Counted from the first letter of the stretch, positions 53,729 to 63,406 are shown. The stretch is 64,000 nucleotides of DNA from CAWARU01 sp963784575 (GCA_963784575.1 CAWARU010000001.1:2356001-2420000); one strand, 5' to 3'. Numbers and translations: made by a program. The notes: a model not told the origin generated them from the sequence alone.

Positions 53729-54664
53729 TTACAATGCAGAGAGGATTTGTTGTAACCCTTCTTTCAATGTTGTTAAATGTTTCAAATTGGTAAACTTGAA
53801 AAATTGCGTTGGATCTCCGAACCGTCTGCTGACTTCATAATCATACCTTTCAGGGGGCATTTCATGAAATTCTAATTTGGATTTCGAATTGGTTAATTCA
53901 ATCACCTGTTCTGCCAGTGCTCTAATGGTTCCTTCTTGTCCAGTGGAGATGTTGAGAACACGAAAGTTGCTGCTGTCTTCCTTGTTCACTCTAATTGTTA
54001 ATAACTTGACAATGGCTTCTGCGCCATCCTTAACATAGGTAAAATCCCGTGTCTGCATCCCATCACCGTATACTTTAAGGTTATTGCCAGCTAAACCTGC
54101 TTCAATAAAGCGTGGGATAACCATTCGATTATCCTGTCTCGGACCGTATAGATTAAAAGGGCGTATGACTGTTACATTAATATTTTCAGATTCGGCTTGA
54201 CACTTAGCATATTTTTCTCCCCAAGCTTTTGCAATTGAATAGGAAGAAGAACCTGAAATTGGCATATCTTCAAAAGCAGCAATTCCTTGGTTCATAGAAC
54301 CATACACGGAACTACTTGAAGCATAGATGACAGGGCATTTATTGTTGCTTTTACTCGCCTCAAAGACTGCTCTTACAATTTCGACTTCATTATCCATCTG
54401 CTTGGTAGAGTTTGAAATAACATTATCAACTCCTACGACTGAAGCAAGATTGACAATTCCATTTGCATCGCGAGCCAGTACCTTTAATAAACCAGGTTCG
54501 CGTGCATCTCTTGCTTTAAAATCGATATTTGCTTTTATATGATCTGGCAATTTATTGCCGTTTGAAAGAAAATCAATAGCAGTGACGTCCCAACCTTGAT
54601 TTAAAAATGCTTCTACAACGTGACTGCCATAGAAACCTGCCCCACCTACAACAAGGACTTTCAT
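53729..54664 (-). CDS. NAD-dependent sugar epimerase/dehydratase (extended SDR)
   Basis: 311 residues with the Rossmann motif GGAGFYGSH near 7, the Ser site ASSSSVYG near 117, the catalytic YSIAK near 142 and RPFNLYGPRQ near 168: an extended SDR acting on nucleotide sugars, such as UDP-glucose or UDP-GlcNAc 4-epimerase or a dehydratase. Its start overlaps the end of the glycosyltransferase gene by four bases (ATGA). It may make the sugar donor for that enzyme. Exact sugar unknown. Confidence 0.9.
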   Translation of the reverse strand: MKVLVVGGAGFYGSHVVEAFLNQGWDVTAIDFLSNGNKLPDHIKANIDFKARDAREPGLLKVLARDANGIVNLASVVGVDNVISNSTKQMDNEVEIVRAVFEASKSNNKCPVIYASSSSVYGSMNQGIAAFEDMPISGSSSYSIAKAWGEKYAKCQAESENINVTVIRPFNLYGPRQDNRMVIPRFIEAGLAGNNLKVYGDGMQTRDFTYVKDGAEAIVKLLTIRVNKEDSSNFRVLNISTGQEGTIRALAEQVIELTNSKSKLEFHEMPPERYDYEVSRRFGDPTQFFKFTNLKHLTTLKEGLQQILSAL

Positions 54665-55734
54665 ATTGTTTCCTCATTTTTGCCAGTTAAAATTTTCTCA
54701 TACAATTGATTTATCGAAGTTCTTTGAATTTCTAAAGTAAAATGGTTGTTGTAAATGTTAGAGCTTTCTTGGCCAAACAAAAGTTTTTTGTCTTTATTAT
54801 TTAAGAGATCAAGTGAACACTCAGCAAGTTTTAAATAATTCCCTTTTTCAACCAAATAGCCATTTTTATTAGGAGTAACAAGTTCTTTTAATCCACCTAC
54901 ATTTGTGGCGACGATAGGCTTGCCGCAAGACATAGCTTCTACAACAACTCTTGGTGTACCTTCTGTATCAGATGATAGAATTAAAAATTCTATTTGATTG
55001 TATAAATTAGCAAGGAGATTTCTGTCCAATATCAATCCGGTAAAAATAATTTTATTTTCCAGTCCAAGAGTTTTAGATAATTCTTTTAATTTTTCCTTTT
55101 CTGGACCAGACCCCACAATAAAAAATGCCAATTCTTCTTTATAATTTTGTAATATTTCTCTGCAACATTTCAGAAAGATATCGAGTCTTTTTTCAGAGGA
55201 TAGGCGCCCCACACATGCTATTATTTTAGTGTTAGGCTTTAATTTAAACATTTCATTTATATCGATATAATTGCTTACAGCGGGTGGAAACACTCCATTG
55301 GGAATATATTGAACGGGAACTTTAGGATATTTTTCTTGGATTACCAGCATATTGTGGCCGTCTACTGTTAAAGCGTTGGCAATCCTGTATGTATATATGT
55401 CCAAAGCGGTTTTCAATTTAAGGGAAAAAGAGGTTCTCACCCAACCATGACAAGACATTACTATTGGAATATGAGTACCCAAAAATTTAGTTATTAAATA
55501 AGTAATATAATTGGCGTCATATCCGTGGCTGTGAATTAAATCAATTTTGTTGCTGCTGACCCATTTGCTCAAATTTTGTAGATGCTTGATGTATCCTTCC
55601 TTTTTTTTAAAATAGAGATATTTTATTTTTTCCTTCTCCAAGAGATTTACAAAACTATCATTTTGATTAATAAAAATGGTATTTTCAAAATTAAGATCTT
55701 GCTTTTGACCTTTAAGGAGTTCCAGTAGATGCAT
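54661..55734 (-). CDS. GT4-family glycosyltransferase, N-terminus in another frame
   Basis: 357 residues with GT-B features of family 4: DLIHSHGYDAN near 60, IPNGVFPP near 145, GRLSSEKRLDIFLK near 175 and the E-x7-E site in EGTPRVVVEAMSCGKPIVATN near 265. The frame begins at MHLLELLKG, where relatives are already past the glycine loop. Upstream, a second frame from ATG 55817 reads KILHILEPEPEGEMG, and adding one G to the five-G run at 55742-55746 joins the two as EGEMGGVDMHLLELL. The gene is therefore 54661-55817 with a one-base shift in a homopolymer. It lies between a PIG-L deacetylase and a sugar epimerase, a pairing also seen in mycothiol- and bacillithiol-type pathways. Confidence 0.88.
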   Translation of the reverse strand: MHLLELLKGQKQDLNFENTIFINQNDSFVNLLEKEKIKYLYFKKKEGYIKHLQNLSKWVSSNKIDLIHSHGYDANYITYLITKFLGTHIPIVMSCHGWVRTSFSLKLKTALDIYTYRIANALTVDGHNMLVIQEKYPKVPVQYIPNGVFPPAVSNYIDINEMFKLKPNTKIIACVGRLSSEKRLDIFLKCCREILQNYKEELAFFIVGSGPEKEKLKELSKTLGLENKIIFTGLILDRNLLANLYNQIEFLILSSDTEGTPRVVVEAMSCGKPIVATNVGGLKELVTPNKNGYLVEKGNYLKLAECSLDLLNNKDKKLLFGQESSNIYNNHFTLEIQRTSINQLYEKILTGKNEETI

Positions 55735-55788
55735 ATCTACTCCCCCATCTCACCTTCAGGTTCTGGTTCTAATATATGTAGGATTTTC

Positions 55789-56565
55789 CTAGGATTTTTT
55801 AAGCCAGTATCTTTCATAATACACTTCTGTTTGATTTGAAATAAAAGAGGAGTATTCCTCATACACTTTAATCATATGATCTTTGTCTTGCCATAACATT
55901 CTTGCCTGTGAGGCATACATGCCAATCGCATGTAATTTTCTCTGATAATCTATATCATGAATTAATTCTAACGCAGGGCTTAGGGAATTATCAATATAAG
56001 GAGACCCTTGCACTCCTTGATGAGCATATGGCATATCTTCATAATACTTGATTTTATCAGTAAACAAATTTGTTTTCGAGAGATTTTCGATACTTTTCCT
56101 TGTAATTACGTGATCCACATGATTGCCAATACTCAGTGGGATAAAGATTGCATCAAATCGATTCTTCTCCTGAATATCTGCAATTTCCTGCTCCAGAATT
56201 GAAATTAATTTTCCTTCTTTTTCGGCTTTCCCTTCAAAAACCTCGTCAAACGAAGCATAGAAGTGCTTACCAATTTCATTGAATCTATATTGGCTTTCGA
56301 ATTGATCGAGAAATAAAGGAATGAATCCAAGCTCTTTTGAAGCAGCTATTTCTTCTTTTCGGCGGATCTCTATGGCATTAGGGCCTAATCCACAACTTTG
56401 ATGAAATTGTATAGCAGCATCTGATAGATTATTGGCTTCCGGAAGTCCGGTAAAAATATTTAATACATAGACTTCTGAGTTGTTTAGTCGCACTTCTTTA
56501 CTTATAAGGCCTCCACAGGATAAGACGGCATCATCTAGATGGGGAGAAACAAACAATATTTTCAT
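55789..56565 (-). CDS. PIG-L/LmbE-family N-deacetylase
   Basis: 258 residues. The zinc motif SPHLDDAVLSCGG near 7 (P-H-x-D-D) and GNHVDHVITRKS near 150 (H-x-D-H) are both present; ID-YQRKLHAIGMYASQ near 215 fits the C-terminal signature. Such enzymes remove acetyl from GlcNAc-type groups, as in mycothiol (MshB) and bacillithiol (BshB) synthesis and in aminoglycoside or glycopeptide tailoring. With the GT4 gene overlapping its end, the likely sequence is transfer of GlcNAc and then deacetylation. It is the first gene of the minus-strand operon reaching to 49298. Confidence 0.9.
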   Translation of the reverse strand: MKILFVSPHLDDAVLSCGGLISKEVRLNNSEVYVLNIFTGLPEANNLSDAAIQFHQSCGLGPNAIEIRRKEEIAASKELGFIPLFLDQFESQYRFNEIGKHFYASFDEVFEGKAEKEGKLISILEQEIADIQEKNRFDAIFIPLSIGNHVDHVITRKSIENLSKTNLFTDKIKYYEDMPYAHQGVQGSPYIDNSLSPALELIHDIDYQRKLHAIGMYASQARMLWQDKDHMIKVYEEYSSFISNQTEVYYERYWLKKS

Positions 56566-56893
56566 AAAGTCAACCTAAGTCAATTTAAGCCCAATGGCTA
56601 AGATGTAACAGACGCTAGTCGACAGTATACACTTCGTTTAGTCCATCAATCCACTATTTAATTTATTAAAAACTTATCCTTTAATTCCATTTTTTCATCG
56701 AATAGGTTAATGTAAGGAGTTTTCAATTAAGGAGTTTTCAATTTTTGAACTTTTGAATTTATGTAGGCATTAAAGATAAAAAAATACCGGAAGATTGTGA
56801 TGGTATGTTAGCTGTCAAATTAGATTCAATCAGGTTTTTGAAACTTCTATCAGGTTTTTAAAAATAGATATTTTGAATAAGGCGGATCAGACA
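56566..56893. other. Divergent intergenic region with short direct repeats
   Basis: The gap between the PIG-L gene and the carrier-protein gene. It holds a perfect tandem pair of the 15-mer AAGGAGTTTTCAATT (56714-56743) and two copies of ATCAGGTTTTT (near 56829 and 56849), 20 bases apart. The two repeat sets could be regulator sites for the divergent promoters. No small gene is seen. Confidence 0.5.
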
Positions 56894-57475
56894 ATGGATT
56901 TGAGCAGAATTGAACTCTTATTGAGTAAACATGAAAAAGTAGAGCAAGCAAGGGCTCTATTAAAAGAAAATGACCTGGAGAACAATATTGAGGTTTATAT
57001 AAAATTGCATGAAGGATTGGATTTGGATTATGACAAGGATAAGGATAAAGTTATCCAAGAAATGAAAAAATACATGGCCCTTAACTTGCCTTATTCATTA
57101 ATGCCTTCTCATATTGAAATAATGACTGCATGTTTATCTGATTCACTTGAAAACGACGGCAAAGATGAACCGATAGCAAAGCGAGCTTCAGAAGCTTCAA
57201 ATGATGAAAATAAAACAGAAAACGGAGAATACAACAATCTTAGGGTAGAATCGGTTCTTCTGGATGTATGGCGCAGTGTTTTGGGAAATAAAGGAATACA
57301 GGTTGATGACAATTTCATGGACTTGGGTGGAGATTCCCTCAAAGCTACTGCCATCATTTCTCAGATTAAAAAGATACTGCAAGTTAATATATCCTTTAGA
57401 GAATTTTTTTCTTTTCCCAAAATATGTTTGCTCTGTAAACTAATTGATGAAAAGAACTCAGTAAAAACACAGTAA
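56894..57475 (+). CDS. Carrier (PCP) protein with a residual A-domain subdomain
   Basis: 193 residues from ATG 56894; a TTG at 56873 is also possible. Residues about 1-75 resemble the small C-terminal subdomain of an adenylation domain (SRIELLLSKHEKVEQARALL, then LNLPYSLMPSHIEI, like L-P-x-Y-M-V-P-S). The large core that binds ATP and the amino acid is absent, and so are the A8 loop and the A10 Lys motif. A Glu/Asn-rich linker leads to a carrier domain with DDNFMDLGGDSLKA near 145, whose Ser takes phosphopantetheine. It must be loaded by an A domain encoded elsewhere. It is followed 49 bases later by a stand-alone condensation domain. Confidence 0.88.
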   Translation: MDLSRIELLLSKHEKVEQARALLKENDLENNIEVYIKLHEGLDLDYDKDKDKVIQEMKKYMALNLPYSLMPSHIEIMTACLSDSLENDGKDEPIAKRASEASNDENKTENGEYNNLRVESVLLDVWRSVLGNKGIQVDDNFMDLGGDSLKATAIISQIKKILQVNISFREFFSFPKICLLCKLIDEKNSVKTQ

Positions 57476-57524
57476 GCAAAGGCCATATATAAACTAAATT
57501 TTACCAAAGATAAAAAGGTGTCAT

Positions 57525-59057
57525 TTGAGTAATTATTTATTTCCCATTTCCTATGCCCAAAAGAGAGTCTGGAATTTAGATAAGTTTATGAGTCAAAACT
57601 TTGGCTTTGCTATATTTAACATTCCTTATATCATAGAAGTGGCAGGGGACCTTAATGTAGAAATATTAAATAAATCTATTAATTTTTTAATTGCGAGGCA
57701 CTTATCTTTAAGAACAGGAATTCTAGAGAAGGACGGAGAACTATTCCAAAAAGTGTTTGATAAGGTTGAATATAAGCTAGAGGTAAAGAAGCCATGCAAT
57801 GAACAAAAATTTAGTAAAAAAGAAATACAGTGTATTTTAGAGCAAGAGATAAATCATACCTTCAACTTAAATCAAGCTCCTCTATTCAGGGCTACTTTAA
57901 TTGAATTGGATAATGATAAATATATATTAGTTTTTTTGTTGCATCATATCATAAGTGATGAATGGTCTGTAGGCATTTTTTCTCAAGAATTAAGTAGGAT
58001 TTATACAAATTATCTACAAGGACATCTTCCGGGTCTGATAAAACTCGAGTCATCCTATGGACAATTCTCAACATGGCAAAAAGCTTGGTTTGAAGGCGAG
58101 AAGCTTGATCAGCAGTTAAACTTTTGGAAAAGTAAGCTAGATAATCACAAGCTTTTCCATATCCCATTTGATCACGAGAATAACGAAGTGGTAAGCGAAT
58201 CAGGTTCTTACCGTTTTAGCCTTAATGAAGAAATAACCAGAAAATTAAAAGAATTAAGCGCCGGTGTTTCATCAACATTATTTATAACTCTTTTAGCCAT
58301 TTATAAAGTGGCATTACATAAAATTTACAATCAAAACGATATCCTTGTCGTTTCCCCTATTTCTAGCAGACACTACGATGGTGTAGAAAATTTAATTGGT
58401 TGTTTCGTGAACTATATCATATTGCGAAGTAAAATAGAAGAAGAGTGCTCTTTCTTGGCTTTATTGAATGACATAAAAATATCTGCACTGGAAGCTTATG
58501 ATAACCAAGATATTCCTTTTGATATGTTAATGGATAATGTAAGCGAGGAAGAGGGATACCAAAAATATTTTCCACAATTATTTTTCGAAATGAAGAAAGC
58601 TAAAAAATACTCGTTAGATTTTCCAGGAACAACGACAAAATGGTGCAATAACCTAGATATAGAAAGTTTGCTAAACAATGATTTGCGAAATAACGATGAT
58701 GAGAAAAGTAGTGAGGAAATTTCCGATTGCAATGCACTGGATATTGAAATCGAATATTCGGCAGCCCTTTATAATGAATCGACTTTTGCTCGCTTAGCAG
58801 ATAATTTTATGTTTATAACTAAACAAATTATAGATAATCCGCAAATAATAATTAGCCAAATTTCATTACTGCAGAAGGGCACAGAAAATGGCATAGAAAA
58901 GGTCACAGAAAAAAGCGCAAAAAAGGATCCAGAAAGAGGATCTATTTCTCGTTCTGAAGGTGTCTGTATCCCAAGTCTACCCAGAAAAAGACAGCCTAAT
59001 AGCGGCATCATAGAAAAACTTAATAAGTATCTTAAATTTTCAGTAAAAGAACTGTAA
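57525..59057 (+). CDS. Stand-alone NRPS condensation domain
   Basis: 510 residues from a TTG with AAGGTG upstream. The N-terminal motif FPISYAQKRVWNLDKF and the active site LLHHIISDEWSVG near 143 (H-H-x-x-x-D, with E where G is usual) mark a condensation domain; YGQFSTWQKAWFEG, VSPISSRHYDGVENLIGCFVN near 280 and QDIPFDMLMDNV follow. It would join an acyl or aminoacyl group to an acceptor on the preceding carrier protein or to a free amine, such as the deacetylated sugar. An unusual low-complexity tail (about 450-510, K/E/S/T) ends the protein. The change after the catalytic Asp may affect but need not abolish activity. Confidence 0.9.
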   Translation: MSNYLFPISYAQKRVWNLDKFMSQNFGFAIFNIPYIIEVAGDLNVEILNKSINFLIARHLSLRTGILEKDGELFQKVFDKVEYKLEVKKPCNEQKFSKKEIQCILEQEINHTFNLNQAPLFRATLIELDNDKYILVFLLHHIISDEWSVGIFSQELSRIYTNYLQGHLPGLIKLESSYGQFSTWQKAWFEGEKLDQQLNFWKSKLDNHKLFHIPFDHENNEVVSESGSYRFSLNEEITRKLKELSAGVSSTLFITLLAIYKVALHKIYNQNDILVVSPISSRHYDGVENLIGCFVNYIILRSKIEEECSFLALLNDIKISALEAYDNQDIPFDMLMDNVSEEEGYQKYFPQLFFEMKKAKKYSLDFPGTTTKWCNNLDIESLLNNDLRNNDDEKSSEEISDCNALDIEIEYSAALYNESTFARLADNFMFITKQIIDNPQIIISQISLLQKGTENGIEKVTEKSAKKDPERGSISRSEGVCIPSLPRKRQPNSGIIEKLNKYLKFSVKEL

Positions 59058-59121
59058 TTGTTCGAATATCTTTTATCTTGAGGGTTCATTTATTCTTCGC
59101 ATTGATTCAGGGATCGAAATG

Positions 59122-61032
59122 CTACGGCCACCAACCCCGTGGCGGCCACCAGCGGCTTTTTGACCTTGCTTCTCTTTTAGGATTAACTCCGACTTCAGGT
59201 TCTTTTGCTTTTGAATGTTCACTGATGTTTCTGTAGCTGAAAGTAAGTAAAGTTTCCGAAGATGAGTCATCCATGTCAGCAGAAAGAGGCATTCTAATTT
59301 CATCAGATTGTGGAGATTGAACCTCATCTCCAGTTTCAGCACCATTGTGTATGGTTTGGATGGTAGTAATTTTAACTTGTGGCGTATGTTCTGGAGGAAC
59401 CTCATCAGACACAACTGCTGAGGTTCCTTCTATTGTTGGAGACACCTCTAGTGTTTGAGACACCTCTATTTCAGAGGCAGGTTTAATTGCAGGGGACATA
59501 TCAAGCGCGGTAGATGCTGATGCAGCAGGAGGCAACAACCAATTTTTGATTTTTCGCAGCCAGTAACCTAATAAAAAGCTTCCTCCGATCGAAACTCCAA
59601 TTCCTTGTGCTGTGGCCACACCGATTAAGCCAAGTCTGGCTGGAAAACCAAGTGCATAAGCTAAAGTAAGACCAATCAAGCCTATATTAACTACTTCAGA
59701 TATCATGGCAGTTTTGCTTTCTTTAAAAGCACCTTGAATGCTACCCGCAGTAATCATTCGGATAGAATCGAAGGTCTGCATCAAACCTTTGATTACGAAT
59801 AATATTTGGGCATTCCTAACGATTTCATCGTTCTCTGGATCATCCACATCAATTAAAGGTTTCATTAATTCTTTTGAAATTGTGGCCATAAATCCGCAAA
59901 GCAGAAATGAGATCCCTCCTCCCAAAAGAATACAAAAAGTGCCAATTTTTTTCGCCTGATTGATCCTATGTGCCCCACTCTCTCTTCCGACTAAAATAAT
60001 TGTTGATTGGTTTAATCCAGAAGTGAGTACACCTGCTAGTAAAATATATTGCGAAGAAATTTGATAGGCAGAAAGTGCATTTACCCCAAGATTTCCAACA
60101 AAGGCAGAGTACCCTAATAGGAACAAAAACTCAGAACCAGCTTGCAGCCCGCAGGGAAGACCTATTCGAAACAATTCTTTTAGGGTACTTTTTACCTCTT
60201 TTAATTCACTGAATAAATCAAATTTATAATCCCGGAAGCGAGGGCCATATTTCAAATAAGTTGTGAAAAAAATGAGTTCGAGCCAATTGGTGATGCTCGA
60301 TGCAAAACCTAACCCAGCCACGCCCATTTCTTCCCCCAATATTCCGTTTACAAAGAGATACCCCAATAATGAGACAGATACACTATCTAACAAGGTCAGG
60401 ATATTGACAGATTTGATATCACCAACGCCTAGTGCAATTTGTTTTTCAAGATACACCACAAAGATGGCTGGTATTCCCCAGGAATAAGCAATAAAATATT
60501 CCTCCACACTTCCAAGCAGCTCTTCTGGCTGCTGGCACGCTTGTAAAACTTTTCGGCTGCAAAGAGAGCTTATAACCGCAGGCACGGACAAGATCAAAGC
60601 AAATGCTACCCCTCCCTTTAAACTATGCCGAATCTTCGCAAGTGCTCGCTCTGGATTATGTTCTTTCTCACCAAAGGCATTACTTACGATCGTGCAAGCG
60701 GTGCTTAATATCACGCAGCCCGTCGTGGTGTTCAGGAGCTGATAACTGCCAATTAAAGCACTGGCGGGTAGTGTCTTATTGGCCAGAATAATAATATTCA
60801 CAAAGTGAGAACCCATTTCAATGCCAGGCGCAATGCTGTTTGATACGGTATAATAAGCAATTTCTTTGAGTGTCTTATAATCTGGACATTTATTATTTTC
60901 TTCTTGTGAAGCAGAATGAGGCCCTAAATTTTGGCTTTGTTCTCGTTGAATTTTTCTGAGGGCTTGGTATCGAGTTAACATCCTGTATCCTTTATCGTAA
61001 TTGTTCAAGGACGGTGCGTGAACGCTTTTCAT
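59122..61032 (-). CDS. MATE-family efflux transporter with long C-terminal tail
   Basis: 636 residues. About twelve hydrophobic segments occupy residues 60-500, with ALIGSYQLLNTTTGCVI, GIPAIFVVYLEKQIALGVG, GLPCGLQAGSEFLF and NQSTIILVGRESGAH typical of the family. It exchanges Na+ or H+ for a drug or metabolite. The last about 130 residues are a Pro/Glu/Ser-rich hydrophilic tail ending in a basic Trp/Pro-rich stretch, unusual for the family. It faces the condensation domain gene (65 bases apart) and is divergent from the acyltransferase gene, so export of the region's product is plausible. Confidence 0.9.
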   Translation of the reverse strand: MKSVHAPSLNNYDKGYRMLTRYQALRKIQREQSQNLGPHSASQEENNKCPDYKTLKEIAYYTVSNSIAPGIEMGSHFVNIIILANKTLPASALIGSYQLLNTTTGCVILSTACTIVSNAFGEKEHNPERALAKIRHSLKGGVAFALILSVPAVISSLCSRKVLQACQQPEELLGSVEEYFIAYSWGIPAIFVVYLEKQIALGVGDIKSVNILTLLDSVSVSLLGYLFVNGILGEEMGVAGLGFASSITNWLELIFFTTYLKYGPRFRDYKFDLFSELKEVKSTLKELFRIGLPCGLQAGSEFLFLLGYSAFVGNLGVNALSAYQISSQYILLAGVLTSGLNQSTIILVGRESGAHRINQAKKIGTFCILLGGGISFLLCGFMATISKELMKPLIDVDDPENDEIVRNAQILFVIKGLMQTFDSIRMITAGSIQGAFKESKTAMISEVVNIGLIGLTLAYALGFPARLGLIGVATAQGIGVSIGGSFLLGYWLRKIKNWLLPPAASASTALDMSPAIKPASEIEVSQTLEVSPTIEGTSAVVSDEVPPEHTPQVKITTIQTIHNGAETGDEVQSPQSDEIRMPLSADMDDSSSETLLTFSYRNISEHSKAKEPEVGVNPKREARSKSRWWPPRGWWP

Positions 61033-61162
61033 GTGTAAGATTACAAAATACTCTGTTTATAAGTCAACAGATTGTGTATCATGGCAAATTCGACCTTCCT
61101 TCAAGAAGGATGTTGTAAAACTAACAAATATTGGAAAGGCAATATAAAGGTAATAGAGGAAT

Positions 61163-62191
61163 ATGAAAACCACCTTTAGAATCATAAGCAGTTCGAAAGA
61201 ATTGTTTAGCATTAAGAAGGATTGGGACACTCTGTATCACTCCGGAAATTTCGATATTTTTCAATCATTTGAATGGTTTTATCTGTGGTGGAAATATTTT
61301 GGGCAAGATTTGAAGCTCTTCTGTTTATGCTTTTATAATGAAAAATCAGATCTGATTTTTGTTGCTCCGCTTATCATTTCTATTGAGGGGAATAATAGAA
61401 TTTTGAGATTTTCAGGTGGCAATCTAAGTGATTATAATTTTTTAATAACTCATGCTGGATACACTAATGGAATCATCATGAAGATTTTTTATACCACAAT
61501 AATGCAATTTATGGGTACTCATTTTGACGAAATTCAATTGAAACACGTAAATTTATTAAAGCACAATATGTTAGAATTTCATTTTCAAGAGTCAGGGTTA
61601 GCATTACAGCCTTTAGAAGACGAGCTTGCTATGAAAATTGTTTTGCCTGGGTCTTTGGAAGAGTATTATGGGCAAATAGAAGGAAAACGCAAGAAAGTTT
61701 TTGATTACTATGAAAGAAATGTATTTAAAAAATTGGGTTTCCAGTTCAATTTTTTAGAAGAAAAACAAGATATCGAGAAATACACTCGTTGGTTTGAAGA
61801 ACAAAAAAAATACCTTTGGAAACAATATAACCTATATGAAAGATTACCTCCTGAAATACAGCATGAAGATTTTTTCAATTATTTAAATGACATTATCTTG
61901 GCGAATCAAGAAACTAAATTCTTGTTGATACCCTGCATTACGAAAGACGATATGCTATTAGCATCTGGCTTTTATTTTTATTATAAAAACACAGTATTTA
62001 AGTTCATGCAATCCTGGGATTATAATTATAAAAGCAGTAGTATAGGAACAGTGCTAGACTGGAAGATGATACAATATTCGATAATAAATGGATTCAAGTA
62101 TTTTGATCTAGGAAGGGGTGATGAAGCATACAAATCTAGGTTTGGCGCATTGCCTGTCACGTTATCTGGTTTTAGAGTAACATGCCAATGA
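61163..62191 (+). CDS. CelD/FemAB-like GNAT acyltransferase
   Basis: 342 residues. Two tandem GNAT-like halves are suggested: FDIFQSFEWFYLWWKYFG near 29, as in CelD/BcsL-type proteins (Acetyltransf_6), and a second half with EGKRKKVFDYYERN near 173, LLASGFYFYYKNTVFKFMQSW near 268 and YFDLGRGDEAYKSRFG near 313, which is the conserved end of the family. Members transfer acyl or aminoacyl groups to polysaccharide, peptidoglycan or small molecules. The stop overlaps the next ATG (ATGCCAATGA), so the methyltransferase is coupled. Substrate unknown; the branched-chain acyl-CoA from the E1/E2 genes is one candidate. Confidence 0.8.
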   Translation: MKTTFRIISSSKELFSIKKDWDTLYHSGNFDIFQSFEWFYLWWKYFGQDLKLFCLCFYNEKSDLIFVAPLIISIEGNNRILRFSGGNLSDYNFLITHAGYTNGIIMKIFYTTIMQFMGTHFDEIQLKHVNLLKHNMLEFHFQESGLALQPLEDELAMKIVLPGSLEEYYGQIEGKRKKVFDYYERNVFKKLGFQFNFLEEKQDIEKYTRWFEEQKKYLWKQYNLYERLPPEIQHEDFFNYLNDIILANQETKFLLIPCITKDDMLLASGFYFYYKNTVFKFMQSWDYNYKSSSIGTVLDWKMIQYSIINGFKYFDLGRGDEAYKSRFGALPVTLSGFRVTCQ

Positions 62192-63246
62192 ATATGAAAA
62201 AAGCAATTTATTTTTCTACTTTTACTTCAGGATTGGGCGGCATCATTGAGCCTCTTTTGAAAAAGAAGTTAAAATCAATAAAAATCATTAAACTATTTGA
62301 TGGTGGAATCTTATATGAAACTGCCGGTAATGTTTCTCAAATTGGAAATTTCGAATTTTTAAACAATTCTTTTTTAGTTTTATTCTATCTCAAACAAACT
62401 ACTTCGATGCCATTCCAAAAAGTAATCCAAGGCATGCTCGAAAAAAAAATAAGTTTCAATAAATCTTTACAGTTTAAGAGCAGAGAATTTAAATTATTTT
62501 TTTCAAATGAGAATCAATTTGAAAGTGTTGATAGGAATATAAAAAACGGATTTGAAGCTCTCATTCGCAAGAATTTTCACATGTCTTATATTCCGAGCTC
62601 CAGTAAAAAAACTGCCAATGAATTTTGGGTCCTGCGACGAAGCGAAAATTATTGTTTCTTGATGTTAAGAATATCAGAGAATAATGAAAAACCTATGAAG
62701 GGAGAATTGAGAAGAGAATTAGCCTATATTATGGCATACTTATCTAAACCTTCTCCTGAAGATAAATTTATCGATCCTTTTGCTGGGTATGGTTCAATTC
62801 CTTTGTTAAGACTGGCTTCACCTTTCAAAAGGATGTGTATTTTAGATATAGAACAACCCTGTGTAGAATTTATCCGAAAAAAGATTAACGCCATGAAAAT
62901 TCAAAGAAGAGGCGATATTTTCATCGGACAGCAAGATTTCTTTAAAACTTCGTTGCAAGAAAATTATTTTAATAAAATAGTGAGTGATCCTCCATGGGGG
63001 ACGTTCAGTAAAATGGATAACATTGAGGATTTCTATGCTGAGATGTTTGATAAATTCCTATATATTCTTGCGGAGGAAGGACTCATCGTTTTATTAGTCG
63101 AAAGGAAACTCGATGCCATTGTCGAGCGAATCTTGCGAAAACAGAAAGATCAATTGATACTAGATGTAAAATTTGAAATACTGTTGTCTGGTAGAAAGGC
63201 AACTATTTATAGGATCATTAAAAAGACTCAAAAGCATCATTCGTAA
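62182..63246 (+). CDS. SAM-dependent methyltransferase of the RNA/DNA N-methylase type
   Basis: 354 residues. The C-terminal half has the SAM site DPFAGYGSIPL near 196 and the catalytic SDPPWGTF near 270 (N/D/S-P-P-W/Y), the pattern of Trm14/RlmKL-like and other N-methyltransferases of the UPF0020 group. The N-terminal half (to about 150) has no recognised motif but has the place of a THUMP-like RNA-binding domain. Coupled to the acyltransferase gene. It could be an rRNA or tRNA methylase giving resistance, or a tailoring enzyme; the sequence does not decide. Confidence 0.78.
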   Translation: MPMNMKKAIYFSTFTSGLGGIIEPLLKKKLKSIKIIKLFDGGILYETAGNVSQIGNFEFLNNSFLVLFYLKQTTSMPFQKVIQGMLEKKISFNKSLQFKSREFKLFFSNENQFESVDRNIKNGFEALIRKNFHMSYIPSSSKKTANEFWVLRRSENYCFLMLRISENNEKPMKGELRRELAYIMAYLSKPSPEDKFIDPFAGYGSIPLLRLASPFKRMCILDIEQPCVEFIRKKINAMKIQRRGDIFIGQQDFFKTSLQENYFNKIVSDPPWGTFSKMDNIEDFYAEMFDKFLYILAEEGLIVLLVERKLDAIVERILRKQKDQLILDVKFEILLSGRKATIYRIIKKTQKHHS

Positions 63247-63406
63247 CTGTTCAGGATTCAATCGACAACTTACGACATGATGAAATGGAAAAATTAACCT
63301 GGAAAATAAATTTAAAAGAAAATATCAGTAAATCAGATCACCAAAATGCCTGATTTTTTTGAAGTAATTCTTGAAATCATGTTGTATTTTGACTTAAAAT
63401 ATGTTA

